A stretch of DNA of 21,681 bases. Origin: an uncultured bacterium (GTDB lineage Bacteria > Bacillota_I > Bacilli_A > RF39 > UBA660). Location: the NCBI GenBank assembly GCA_949288625.1, contig CASEKZ010000017.1:1-21681 (forward strand), read 5' to 3'. The translations under genes and the position numbers were made by a program. Under the pieces are notes generated by a model. That model did not search any database. It saw nothing but the letters and a program-made list of their open reading frames with translations, and had not been told where the DNA came from. Of this stretch, positions 13,171 to 20,588 are shown in pieces. How positions within the stretch are numbered: the first letter of the stretch is position 1; each line of letters begins with the position of its first letter.

Positions 13171-13803
13171 TCATTTTTTGTAAGCTTCCAAACGGCATAT
13201 TTTAACGTTTTTACTTTTAAACTTTTTTTCGTACTCAGTTTGGACGTTACCTTCTATCATGTTATTATATAAATCTAAGGTCACGTTTTTTAATACGTAA
13301 CCATAAGTACTTAATGACTCAATTGAATAAGCGAATAAACCTATGTTATCCGTTTTTTGAAATATCTTTTTCAACCCTTTAAAAACATCGTCATATTTTT
13401 TTAAAAACTCATAAGACGTAAGACGCCTTTTTTCATGTCTTTTCTTTGGCCAAGGATCAGAAAAATTAAGATATATAGTATTTACTTCTTTATAAAACAC
13501 TTCGTTTATTAAATTAGCATCCATTCTTATTAGTTTTAAATTAGTAAGTTTTTCATTCTCTAATTTTTGTAGTGCTCGAACGATTACACTATCATACATC
13601 TCTATTCCAACGTAATTAACGTTTGGGTTTTGCTTTGCCATTTCAATTATAAAATCACCTTTACCCATACCTATTTCAATATCTATTGGGTTTTCGTTTT
13701 TAAAAAAATCACTCCATTTTCCTTTATAATCTTGAGGATTTAAAACAATAAAAGAAGATTTTTTTATTATTGTAGATGCGTTTTTAACGTTTTTAAGTCT
13801 CAA
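13171..13803 (-). CDS. trmB: tRNA (guanine-N7-)-methyltransferase
   Basis: The enzyme methylates G46 in the variable loop of tRNAs using S-adenosylmethionine. The cofactor loop EIGMGKGDF is at about residues 43-51, and the TrmB signature NFSDPWPKKRHEKRRL lies at about 113-128. I place the start at TTG 13803, giving MRLKNVKNAST, the usual TrmB beginning; a GTG at 13812 lies within the AGGTGAT ribosome binding site that serves the TTG. The length of 210 residues is normal. The stop is TGA, which argues against TGA coding for Trp in this organism. The promoter region is shared with the divergent plus-strand gene. Confidence 0.95.
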   Translation of the reverse strand: MRLKNVKNASTIIKKSSFIVLNPQDYKGKWSDFFKNENPIDIEIGMGKGDFIIEMAKQNPNVNYVGIEMYDSVIVRALQKLENEKLTNLKLIRMDANLINEVFYKEVNTIYLNFSDPWPKKRHEKRRLTSYEFLKKYDDVFKGLKKIFQKTDNIGLFAYSIESLSTYGYVLKNVTLDLYNNMIEGNVQTEYEKKFKSKNVKICRLEAYKK

Positions 13804-13821
13804 ATTAATCACCTAAATACA

Positions 13822-13854
13822 ATTATACACCAAAAGCACAAATAAACATATAAT
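13822..13854. promoter_or_regulatory. Divergent promoter region of trmB and the coiled-coil gene
   Basis: Leftward, TATAAT (13827-13822, minus strand) stands about 19 bases before the trmB start. Rightward, CATATAAT at 13847-13854 includes TATAAT and is also one base from the SigE -10 form CATACAnT; AC at 13829-13830 is 16 bp before it, as in SigK promoters. Neither side has a good SigA -35. Which sigma factor reads the rightward promoter is undecided. Confidence 0.4.
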
Positions 13855-13887
13855 TAAATGAAAGCTTTTTTTATAGGAGGAATAAAT

Positions 13888-14190
13888 ATGAAAAACGAAA
13901 GGAACAACCTAACACCACAGATGATGCCATTTTCACCAAACATGATGGTTCCCGCTAACATGATGATGTTTCCTAACTTTATGAATGATAATTACTCTAA
14001 TTTAGAAAATAAAGTAAACGTATTAGAGAAAAAAATAAAAGTTTTAGAAAACAGAGTATCAAGACTCGAAAATCCGTATCAAAATAATAATCAATCTTAC
14101 CAAACACCACAAACTAACATGCAAAATAACATTCCATACCAAACTACCCAAAACGATGGAAACTATAATGGAGAAATGTACATGATGTAA
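13888..14190 (+). CDS. Met/Asn/Gln-rich coiled-coil protein
   Basis: The only plus-strand gene. The 100-residue protein starts at ATG 13888, seven bases after AGGAGG; the in-frame ATG 30 bases upstream lacks a site. Residues about 5-35 are Met/Pro/Asn-rich (MMPFSPNMMVPANMMMFPN). Residues 38-60 form four heptads (LENKVNVLEKKIKVLENRVSRLEN), a short oligomerising coiled coil. The tail is Asn/Gln/Tyr-rich and ends GEMYMM. There is no signal or membrane segment. Composition resembles small spore coat or exosporium proteins, and a possible SigE/SigK promoter is present, but that role is inference. Confidence 0.75.
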   Translation: MKNERNNLTPQMMPFSPNMMVPANMMMFPNFMNDNYSNLENKVNVLEKKIKVLENRVSRLENPYQNNNQSYQTPQTNMQNNIPYQTTQNDGNYNGEMYMM

Positions 14191-14217
14191 AAAGCCTACT
14201 ATTAAAGTAGTCTTTTT
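14190..14217. terminator. Bidirectional terminator between convergent genes
   Basis: Arms 14190-14200 and 14206-14217 pair (AAAAG, mismatch, CTACT with AGTAG, mismatch, CTTTT), with A- and T-runs on both sides. It serves the plus-strand coiled-coil gene and the minus-strand gene ending at 14216. Confidence 0.75.
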
Positions 14218-15061
14218 ATTTTGAATAATTACCTTGTTCTTTGTTACTTGATAATTTTATATACTCATCGATTAATTGCTTTGAAACATATCTTTCTAAG
14301 CAATCAACGTTCCCGTTTAAAAATTCATCTAAAAGCCATTTTTTTTGTTTATCATTTAAATTAGCGTTATATATTTCATTTTTTATCATCCTACTAATAC
14401 TATCTAAACCATTATCATCATAAGATGAAGGTGCTTTTTTATTATTAATATATTTAAGAAACCAAGAATTTGAAATAAAATTCGCGTATAAACTAATTAA
14501 AAGATCATCAACGTTAGTAGATAACTGATTAACGTTAAGGTCTTTTTGCATTTCTTGTAAAATCGCGCTTTTACCTTTTTTAAAAACACAACTTCGCATG
14601 CCGTTATTTCTACTAAAAACTTTAACACCAACTTGACTATCATAAAAATAATTACGTAATATAATTTCAGCGAAATTTTTAACTTCACCTATACTACTTG
14701 CAACAAACTTTCCTTTTTCTAAATAGTATGAAAGCGTTTTTTCCATTATTTCTTTAAAAGAATACGCTTCATCGTTAGTTTTACTATCCTTTAAGTAATC
14801 ATCTACAATATTATCCGCCGCTTTATTAAGTAACTTATCATAATTTAATATGTTACTGCCCATAAACACCATGTTTTGTATTTCTAAATTAACGCTGTCT
14901 TTTCCCCTTTGTTTAACGTATTTTGAGGTGTTAGTATCACTCTCTTTACCCATGTAAGCTAAGCCAAGTAAATACCTACAATACGCTTTAAGTTCCATTT
15001 CGTTTTTAATCGGATAACTATCCAAATCCATTTTAATTGCAGAAAACAAGTCATTTATCAT
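14216..15061 (-). CDS. Conserved-looking protein of unknown function
   Basis: A 281-residue soluble protein with no signal, membrane segment or motif I can name. ATG at 15061 (MINDLFSAIKMDLDS) lies nine bases after GAGGG; the two ATGs nearer that site are too close to it. The sequence is mainly helical and polar, with Tyr/Asn/Lys-rich stretches such as AYCRYLLGLAYMGKES and a basic KQRGKDSVN. It is monocistronic between two terminators. It may be lineage-specific. Confidence 0.7.
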   Translation of the reverse strand: MINDLFSAIKMDLDSYPIKNEMELKAYCRYLLGLAYMGKESDTNTSKYVKQRGKDSVNLEIQNMVFMGSNILNYDKLLNKAADNIVDDYLKDSKTNDEAYSFKEIMEKTLSYYLEKGKFVASSIGEVKNFAEIILRNYFYDSQVGVKVFSRNNGMRSCVFKKGKSAILQEMQKDLNVNQLSTNVDDLLISLYANFISNSWFLKYINNKKAPSSYDDNGLDSISRMIKNEIYNANLNDKQKKWLLDEFLNGNVDCLERYVSKQLIDEYIKLSSNKEQGNYSK

Positions 15062-15140
15062 AAACATCATCCCTCTTTATTAGCTTAACATATAATTATT
15101 AAAATTTCAAAGTATAGTTATAAAAATGTAAACAAAAAGC

Positions 15141-15166
15141 AAAGTAAAAACCATATATTTTACTTT
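15141..15166 (-). terminator. Intrinsic terminator of cse60-flippase
   Basis: A 9-bp perfect stem AAAGTAAAA/TTTTACTTT (15141-15149 with 15158-15166) is followed on the minus strand by GC and a T-run. It overlaps the flippase stop codon. Confidence 0.7.
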
Positions 15167-16793
15167 ACCTTTTTATTTTTTTTAAAAATTTATCGCCAAA
15201 TATTTCTTTAAATATACCATTTTTAAATGTCAACGTAAAATAAATTAAAGCACCAACAAACGCGTATAAAGTAATTATTAAAATAGATTTTGTCCTTGTT
15301 AATGCATAAGCTGGGATAACCATATTCATAAGAAGTAAACTAATTATCATTACAATTAAAGGATAAACAAACTTAAACATCTTCTTAAAATATTCTTTTA
15401 AGTCTAATCCAACGGTTTTCTTAATAACTACTAAGTTAGTTATAACCGAAGTTGAAAGTCCAAATAAAGTAGCTAAAGTACTTCCCCAAAAAGGATATAA
15501 ACCTAAAGCATTAAATAAATGCATTAAAGGAATTTGTAACATTAGCTTAACAACGATTCCACCAATGATACTTAAAAAAACGTTTTTAAACTTATTTAGT
15601 GACTGGGCAATTGATACTGAGGTTGTAAACATACATCTAAATAATGCTATAAAAATGGTAAAACAAAACACCCTTGGTCCCCATGTAGAAGCACCATAAA
15701 ACGCGTTAAACACCGGTTGTGCTAAAATTGAAAGCCCAATCGTCATTGGCATAGTAACGTATAAAAGCATTAAAAATGACTGATTAACCTTCCTTTTAAC
15801 GTCCTTATAATCCTTTTTTACGAAACTTGCGGTAATGTTAGGTACCAAACTCGTCATAAGACCAGTTGATATGGCCAAAACAACACTATTTAACTTATTT
15901 CCGGTGGTGTTAATAACACCAAGTACGCTTTCAGCATCAGTTGTTTTAAATCCTAAATCAGTTAAAGCCCCAATTATCGTCGTCATATCTATATAATCAT
16001 ATACCGAAAGAGCAAGCCCAAACGAAATAAAAGGAACGGAATATATTAATAATTTTTTAATTATTGTTTTGTTAGTAATTTTCTTTTCTTCTTCTTTAAT
16101 TTTTTCATCCTTAGTTTTTACTGTTATATCACTTTTGTTTTTCTTTATCTTAACTAATAAATATGTAAGAGCAACTAACGCACCTAAAGTAGCACCGAAA
16201 ACAGCAACACCAATAGCGTTTGTAACACCTAAGTTAAACACCCTAACGCATAAATAACTACCAATTAAAATAACGGCTATCCTAACTACTTGTTCAATTA
16301 CTTGACTAACAGATGAAGGAGTCATAAACTTATGCCCTTGTAAGTAACCTTTAGTAACACTTAAGTATGGCACAACTAAAATAGCACTTGAAATAATTCT
16401 AATTACTAAAGTAATACTTTCTTTTGAGTTACCACCAGTATTATCACCCATCACTTGATTAGCAATAAATGGAGCACCAAAAAACATTATGATAAACAAA
16501 ACCACTCCTAAAACAATCAATAATGTTTTGCCTAATTTATAAGCCCTTTGCTTAGTATCATAATATTTTAAAGTATTATACTCACTAATTAATTTACTCA
16601 TGGCAGGCGGAATACCAACGGTCGACAAAGATAAAAACAAATTATAAATCGTGTACGCATAGCCATACAAAGCAATTGAAGATTCACCTATTATTGCATA
16701 AAAAGGAATAACGTATAATATTCCTAAAAACTTAGTAACCACGATTCCAACCGTTGCGATTAAAGCACCATTTATAAAACTACTTTTCTTCAT
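15165..16793 (-). CDS. MurJ/SpoVB-type lipid-linked oligosaccharide flippase
   Basis: An integral membrane protein of 542 residues with about 14 hydrophobic helices, of the MOP/MATE polysaccharide-transporter superfamily. The N terminus (SFINGALIATVGIVVTKFLG, then IPFYAIIGESSIALYGYAYTIYN) is typical of the Firmicutes YtgP (MurJ)/SpoVB branch, which moves lipid II or related precursors across the membrane. A charged cytoplasmic loop lies near residues 225-245 (KDEKIKEEEKK). It starts 5 bp after cse60 and is probably co-transcribed. The housekeeping lipid II flippase and a sporulation-specific SpoVB cannot be told apart from sequence alone; the cse60 link favours neither decisively. Confidence 0.85.
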   Translation of the reverse strand: MKKSSFINGALIATVGIVVTKFLGILYVIPFYAIIGESSIALYGYAYTIYNLFLSLSTVGIPPAMSKLISEYNTLKYYDTKQRAYKLGKTLLIVLGVVLFIIMFFGAPFIANQVMGDNTGGNSKESITLVIRIISSAILVVPYLSVTKGYLQGHKFMTPSSVSQVIEQVVRIAVILIGSYLCVRVFNLGVTNAIGVAVFGATLGALVALTYLLVKIKKNKSDITVKTKDEKIKEEEKKITNKTIIKKLLIYSVPFISFGLALSVYDYIDMTTIIGALTDLGFKTTDAESVLGVINTTGNKLNSVVLAISTGLMTSLVPNITASFVKKDYKDVKRKVNQSFLMLLYVTMPMTIGLSILAQPVFNAFYGASTWGPRVFCFTIFIALFRCMFTTSVSIAQSLNKFKNVFLSIIGGIVVKLMLQIPLMHLFNALGLYPFWGSTLATLFGLSTSVITNLVVIKKTVGLDLKEYFKKMFKFVYPLIVMIISLLLMNMVIPAYALTRTKSILIITLYAFVGALIYFTLTFKNGIFKEIFGDKFLKKIKR

Positions 16794-16798
16794 TTACA

Positions 16799-16972
16799 TC
16801 AAGTCCTATCTATGTATATAACCATTGCAGAAAAACAATATATTTGTTCTTCTGCATTTATTGCAATTGATACTTGGTATTTAATATCAACTATTTCCTT
16901 ATCAATAATAAAATCATTAACACTTTCTTCTAAGTCTTTTTCATGATCACAATCAAAAACCCTAACTTTCAT
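16799..16972 (-). CDS. cse60: Cse60-type sporulation protein
   Basis: The protein has 57 residues from ATG 16972, which follows AGGTG by six bases (further in-frame starts at 16978 and 16981 lie in that site). It matches the small Cse60 family in size and pattern: KVRVFDCDHEKDLEESVNDF at the start, then VDIKYQVSIA, then EEQIYCFSAMVIY at the end. In B. subtilis the gene is SigE-dependent; the protein's biochemical role is unknown. A TATAAT at 17031-17036 (minus strand) and a CATATTAC sequence close to the ribosome binding site are possible -10 elements. It leads into the flippase gene. Confidence 0.78.
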   Translation of the reverse strand: MKVRVFDCDHEKDLEESVNDFIIDKEIVDIKYQVSIAINAEEQIYCFSAMVIYIDRT

Positions 16973-17077
16973 TATCATCACCTAGTAATATGATATAAAA
17001 CCGTCAATGATTAAATTGTCTTCTTTTATCATTATATCAAAATATTTGTTTTTTTTAAATTAAAATTAATTTAAAAA

Positions 17078-17097
17078 AGTTCCCGTTAGTGGAAACT
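17078..17097 (-). terminator. Intrinsic terminator of the unknown gene at 17086-17949
   Basis: A 7-bp stem (17078-17084 with 17091-17097, one G-T pair) and 6-base loop are followed by six T on the minus strand. It covers the stop codon. Confidence 0.8.
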
Positions 17098-17949
17098 CTT
17101 TTCTTTCTTAATGTCGCTATAATTACCCATTTTCTTTTTATAAGTAAAAGAAGACTTTTTAAAATCAATATCAAGTATATAAGATAGCTGTTTTTTACTA
17201 AAATTTTTAATGGCACCACACGCTAAGTTTTCAAATAAATTTTCCTGAAAAAAATTAAATAAATCTTTTTGAGATTTCAAAAACGTAAAATACCAACCAT
17301 CTATTTCTTTTAAAATTCTTCTAAATTCAGTTTCATAATCGGTATAATTACAATCATTATACTTTGATATAAATGAACACCCATAAATATTTTTAGTATT
17401 TAAAGGAGTTATAACATCATAAATAAACTCCCCATTATAATAATTAATTTGGGTTATAAATTTTCCATTCCTGTGATAAAACTGATTATTTTGATATTTT
17501 ACACTACTTTTAAGCTTAAAATTATACATTTTAAACGTATCTTTTAAAGTATCAAAACAACATTTTGCAACAAACTGCTCATTTTCAAATAATAGTATCT
17601 CGTTTTGAACTGACACCTCATCTTGCCTATCATTTGTTTTAACTACGTAATTTCCCCTTAACTCTTTTTCTTCATTAAAACCTTTAATGACATACTCATA
17701 GCAATATTTATTACTTTCACGTTGTTTTCCTATCGCACTTATAAAATAATCTTTAAACATCACTTGAACAATTACTTCATCATTTTTTATAAACACCCTA
17801 CCAAGTGGGCTTAAATCATCATATATAGTAACTGGTTGTCCAGAACATAAAATATAACTTAAATATTCTTTATCAATTTCAGATATAAAAAGATTAAACA
17901 TGGATAAAAAATCATGTAACACTTTTAGAATAACACTATTTTTTTTCAT
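17086..17949 (-). CDS. Protein of unknown function
   Basis: A 287-residue soluble protein. ATG at 17949 (MKKNSVILKVLHDFLSMFN) directly follows GGAGGAATT; an in-frame ATG 72 bases earlier has no site and would lie inside the promoter. The middle is rich in paired aromatic beta strands (FYHRNGKFITQINYYNGEFIYDV), and several Cys are scattered through it; the C terminus is basic. No signal, membrane span or known motif. It has its own consensus promoter and terminator. Function unknown. Confidence 0.7.
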   Translation of the reverse strand: MKKNSVILKVLHDFLSMFNLFISEIDKEYLSYILCSGQPVTIYDDLSPLGRVFIKNDEVIVQVMFKDYFISAIGKQRESNKYCYEYVIKGFNEEKELRGNYVVKTNDRQDEVSVQNEILLFENEQFVAKCCFDTLKDTFKMYNFKLKSSVKYQNNQFYHRNGKFITQINYYNGEFIYDVITPLNTKNIYGCSFISKYNDCNYTDYETEFRRILKEIDGWYFTFLKSQKDLFNFFQENLFENLACGAIKNFSKKQLSYILDIDFKKSSFTYKKKMGNYSDIKKEKSFH

Positions 17950-17970
17950 AATTCCTCCACATAGACTATT

Positions 17971-17999
17971 ATTATAAATTGTATAAAAGTAAAAAGCAA
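17971..17999 (-). promoter_or_regulatory. SigA promoter of the unknown gene at 17086-17949
   Basis: On the minus strand TTGCTT (17999-17994), 17 bp, then a perfect TATAAT (17976-17971). The -35 box coincides with one arm of the parC terminator. Confidence 0.75.
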
Positions 18000-18015
18000 G
18001 AAATAATCCTTGCTT
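17994..18015 (-). terminator. Intrinsic terminator of parE-parC
   Basis: A perfect 7-bp AAGCAAG/CTTGCTT stem (18009-18015 with 17994-18000) and 8-base loop are followed by a T-rich run on the minus strand. It overlaps the parC stop codon. Confidence 0.8.
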
Positions 18016-20575
18016 AATCAAAATTATCTAAAAAGTCATCAATGGTCATAAACTTATCATCTATTTCTTTTAATGATATTTCCTTCTTTTTTTCAGTGGC
18101 TTTTTGTACTGGTTCGTTATTTATTTTTTCTTCTTTTTTATTATCAGCATCCAAGTTATCTTCTTTTATTTGTTCCTTAATTAGTTTCACCTTTTCAAAA
18201 ACATCTTCTATTTTTGATTTTGTTATGCTGCTTCCGGTAGAATACCTATCCATTATTGGTATTTCAGTTAGTTTAAATTCTTTTTCATCTTTATTTGTTT
18301 TTATAACAATGTTATGTTTTGCATCAGAAACATAAGTCTTTATTATTTCTTGCGGATTACTTTTTACCTCTCTTAAAAGAAGTAGTCCTCTTTTTGCACG
18401 AGAAGTTCTTTCAAATTCAGATAGTCTTACTCTTTTTGCAAGACCTTTTTTAGTTATTACAGTAACATATCCATCATCTTCTTTAAAGGTTTCACCATTA
18501 ATTACTAAATCATCTTTTAAGTTAATTGCCTTAACTCCTGATGCCTTAAGGCCAGATAAAGGAATTTCATCTTTTTTATACCATAGACCATAACCTTTTT
18601 TAGTAGATATAAATACTTCACTAAGGAAATTAACATCAACCGATACTACCTCATCATTATCTTTTAATTTAATACAAGTAATTGGTTTTGAGTAACGCTG
18701 CATTTTAAAATCAGAAAGATAAGATTTTTTTACCATACCATGTTTTGTAAAGATAATTATTTCTTTATTATTAAACTCTTTAACAGGCATAGCTTTTATT
18801 ATTTCTTCATCCTGCATAATAGGAACTATGTTACTTACGTGTTTGCCAAGATCTTTCCATTTTAATTCAGGAAGAGCGTGTACTGGTATGTATAAATAGT
18901 TTCCTTTATTAGTAAATAATATTAAAGTATCAAGCGTGTTTTGTTCAAACAATCCTATTACATAATCATTTTCTTTAACTTGTGTTTCATCACTTTCCGC
19001 TGCTTTATAAGACTTTTTAGAAACACGTTTTACGTATCCTTCTTTAGTTACAACAACTATTACGTCTTCTTTTGGAATCATTTCTTTTAAATCTATTTTT
19101 ATTTCTGTTATCTCATCTTTAATAACCGACTTTCTAGGCGTCCCAAACTCTTTTTTTATCTTTCTTAACTCATCTTTAATAACTTTTTTAAGTTCTTCTT
19201 CATCTTTTAAAATAAGCTCATATTCTTTTATCTTATCTTCTAAATTCTTCATTTCCTCTTCAACGTCAGTTATATCCGTATTTGTAAGACGATATAATTG
19301 CAACATAACGATTGCCGTTGCTTGCTTTTCGGTAAATGAAAATTCTTTTTGTAAATTAATTATTGCATCAGCTTTATTTTTAGATCCTCTAATTACTTTA
19401 ATTACCTCATCTAAAATACTAATTGCTTTTATTAAACCCTCTAATATGTGATACCTTTCTTTAGCATGGTCTAAATCAAACTTAGTTCTTCTTGTTACCA
19501 CTTCTTTTCGGTGCGAAATAAATGCATCCAAAATAGAAAGTAACCCAACTTGTCTTGGCCTTCTTTGAACGATTGCAATCATGTTAAGACCATATGATAT
19601 TTGCATATCAGTGTTTTTAAGTAAATAATTAATAATTAAATCTACGTTCGCATCTTTTTTTAGTTCTATAACGATTCTTAACTCACCACGTGACGTTTCA
19701 TCCCTTACTTCTAAAATACCATCTACTTTTTTATCTATTCTAATATCATTCATCTTTTTAACAAGGTTTGCCTTGTTAACCTCGTAAGGTATTTCCGTAA
19801 TTATAATGCTTGTTTTACCTTTTTCTTTTAAAACGTCATACTTGCACTTTACAACTATTTTACCTTTACCGGTTTCGTATGCTTTTTTAATTTCTTCTTT
19901 TCCTTCGATTACCGCTTTCGTTGGAAAATCCGGGCCTGGTAAAACCTCCATTATGGTATCTAGTCTTGAGTTAGGTGAATCTATTCTTTTAATCGTTGCA
20001 TCAATTACCTCTGATAAGTTATGCGTTGGTATGTTTGTTGCATAACCTGCTGATATTCCCGTTGATCCATTAACTAATAAGTTAGGAAAAGCCGCTGGAA
20101 GCACGGTAGGTTCTTTTAAAGTATCATCATAGTTAGGTGCCATTAAAACGGTGTCTTTTGAAATATCATCTAGTAATACGTTACTTATTTTAGATAGCCT
20201 TGCCTCGGTATAACGCATTGCGGCTGCTCCATCACCATCCACCGAGCCATTATTACCGTGCATATCAATATAAGGAGCCATCATCTTCCAGTCTTGACTC
20301 ATTCTTACCATTGCATCATAAATAGAAGAATCACCATGTGGATGATAATTACCCATTATCTCTCCTACTGCCTTTGCACTTTTACGATATTTTTTATCAT
20401 AGGTGTTACCCGATTTATACATTCCGTATAAAATTCTTCTTTGAACCGGTTTAAGTCCGTCTCTAACGTCCGGTAACGCACGGTCTAAGATAATGGTTTT
20501 ACAATACCTTCCAAAACGTTCACCCATTATCTCTTCAAGAGAATACTCTTCTATTCTTTGTAATACGTCTTTCAT
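18014..20575 (-). CDS. parC: DNA topoisomerase IV subunit A
   Basis: This is the DNA-cutting subunit of topoisomerase IV, which unlinks daughter chromosomes. The 853-residue protein starts at ATG 20575 (MKDVLQRIEEYSLEEIMGERF), eight bases after GGAGG. The catalytic tyrosine is Tyr122 in AAMRYTEARLSK. The quinolone region reads HPHGDSSIYDAMVRMSQDW, with the sensitive-type Ser83 and Asp87. The C-terminal half holds repeated beta-pinwheel blades (VVVTKEGYVKRVSKKSYK, IIFTKHGMVKKSYLSDF, VITKKGLAKRVRLSEF) and a charged tail. The gene follows parE by 13 bp, the usual pair; that neighbour and the blade pattern favour ParC over GyrA. Confidence 0.95.
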   Translation of the reverse strand: MKDVLQRIEEYSLEEIMGERFGRYCKTIILDRALPDVRDGLKPVQRRILYGMYKSGNTYDKKYRKSAKAVGEIMGNYHPHGDSSIYDAMVRMSQDWKMMAPYIDMHGNNGSVDGDGAAAMRYTEARLSKISNVLLDDISKDTVLMAPNYDDTLKEPTVLPAAFPNLLVNGSTGISAGYATNIPTHNLSEVIDATIKRIDSPNSRLDTIMEVLPGPDFPTKAVIEGKEEIKKAYETGKGKIVVKCKYDVLKEKGKTSIIITEIPYEVNKANLVKKMNDIRIDKKVDGILEVRDETSRGELRIVIELKKDANVDLIINYLLKNTDMQISYGLNMIAIVQRRPRQVGLLSILDAFISHRKEVVTRRTKFDLDHAKERYHILEGLIKAISILDEVIKVIRGSKNKADAIINLQKEFSFTEKQATAIVMLQLYRLTNTDITDVEEEMKNLEDKIKEYELILKDEEELKKVIKDELRKIKKEFGTPRKSVIKDEITEIKIDLKEMIPKEDVIVVVTKEGYVKRVSKKSYKAAESDETQVKENDYVIGLFEQNTLDTLILFTNKGNYLYIPVHALPELKWKDLGKHVSNIVPIMQDEEIIKAMPVKEFNNKEIIIFTKHGMVKKSYLSDFKMQRYSKPITCIKLKDNDEVVSVDVNFLSEVFISTKKGYGLWYKKDEIPLSGLKASGVKAINLKDDLVINGETFKEDDGYVTVITKKGLAKRVRLSEFERTSRAKRGLLLLREVKSNPQEIIKTYVSDAKHNIVIKTNKDEKEFKLTEIPIMDRYSTGSSITKSKIEDVFEKVKLIKEQIKEDNLDADNKKEEKINNEPVQKATEKKKEISLKEIDDKFMTIDDFLDNFD

Positions 20576-20588
20576 TTGTAACACCTCC

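Noticed and set aside
13171..13812. TGA read as Trp (Mycoplasma code)
   Set aside because: trmB ends naturally at TGA and Trp codons in the conserved genes are TGG.
13171..15061. Apparent excess of the palindrome ACGT
   Set aside because: About eight copies by eye in trmB looked high, but other genes such as the flippase showed near-expected numbers; without a proper count it is not a supported signal.
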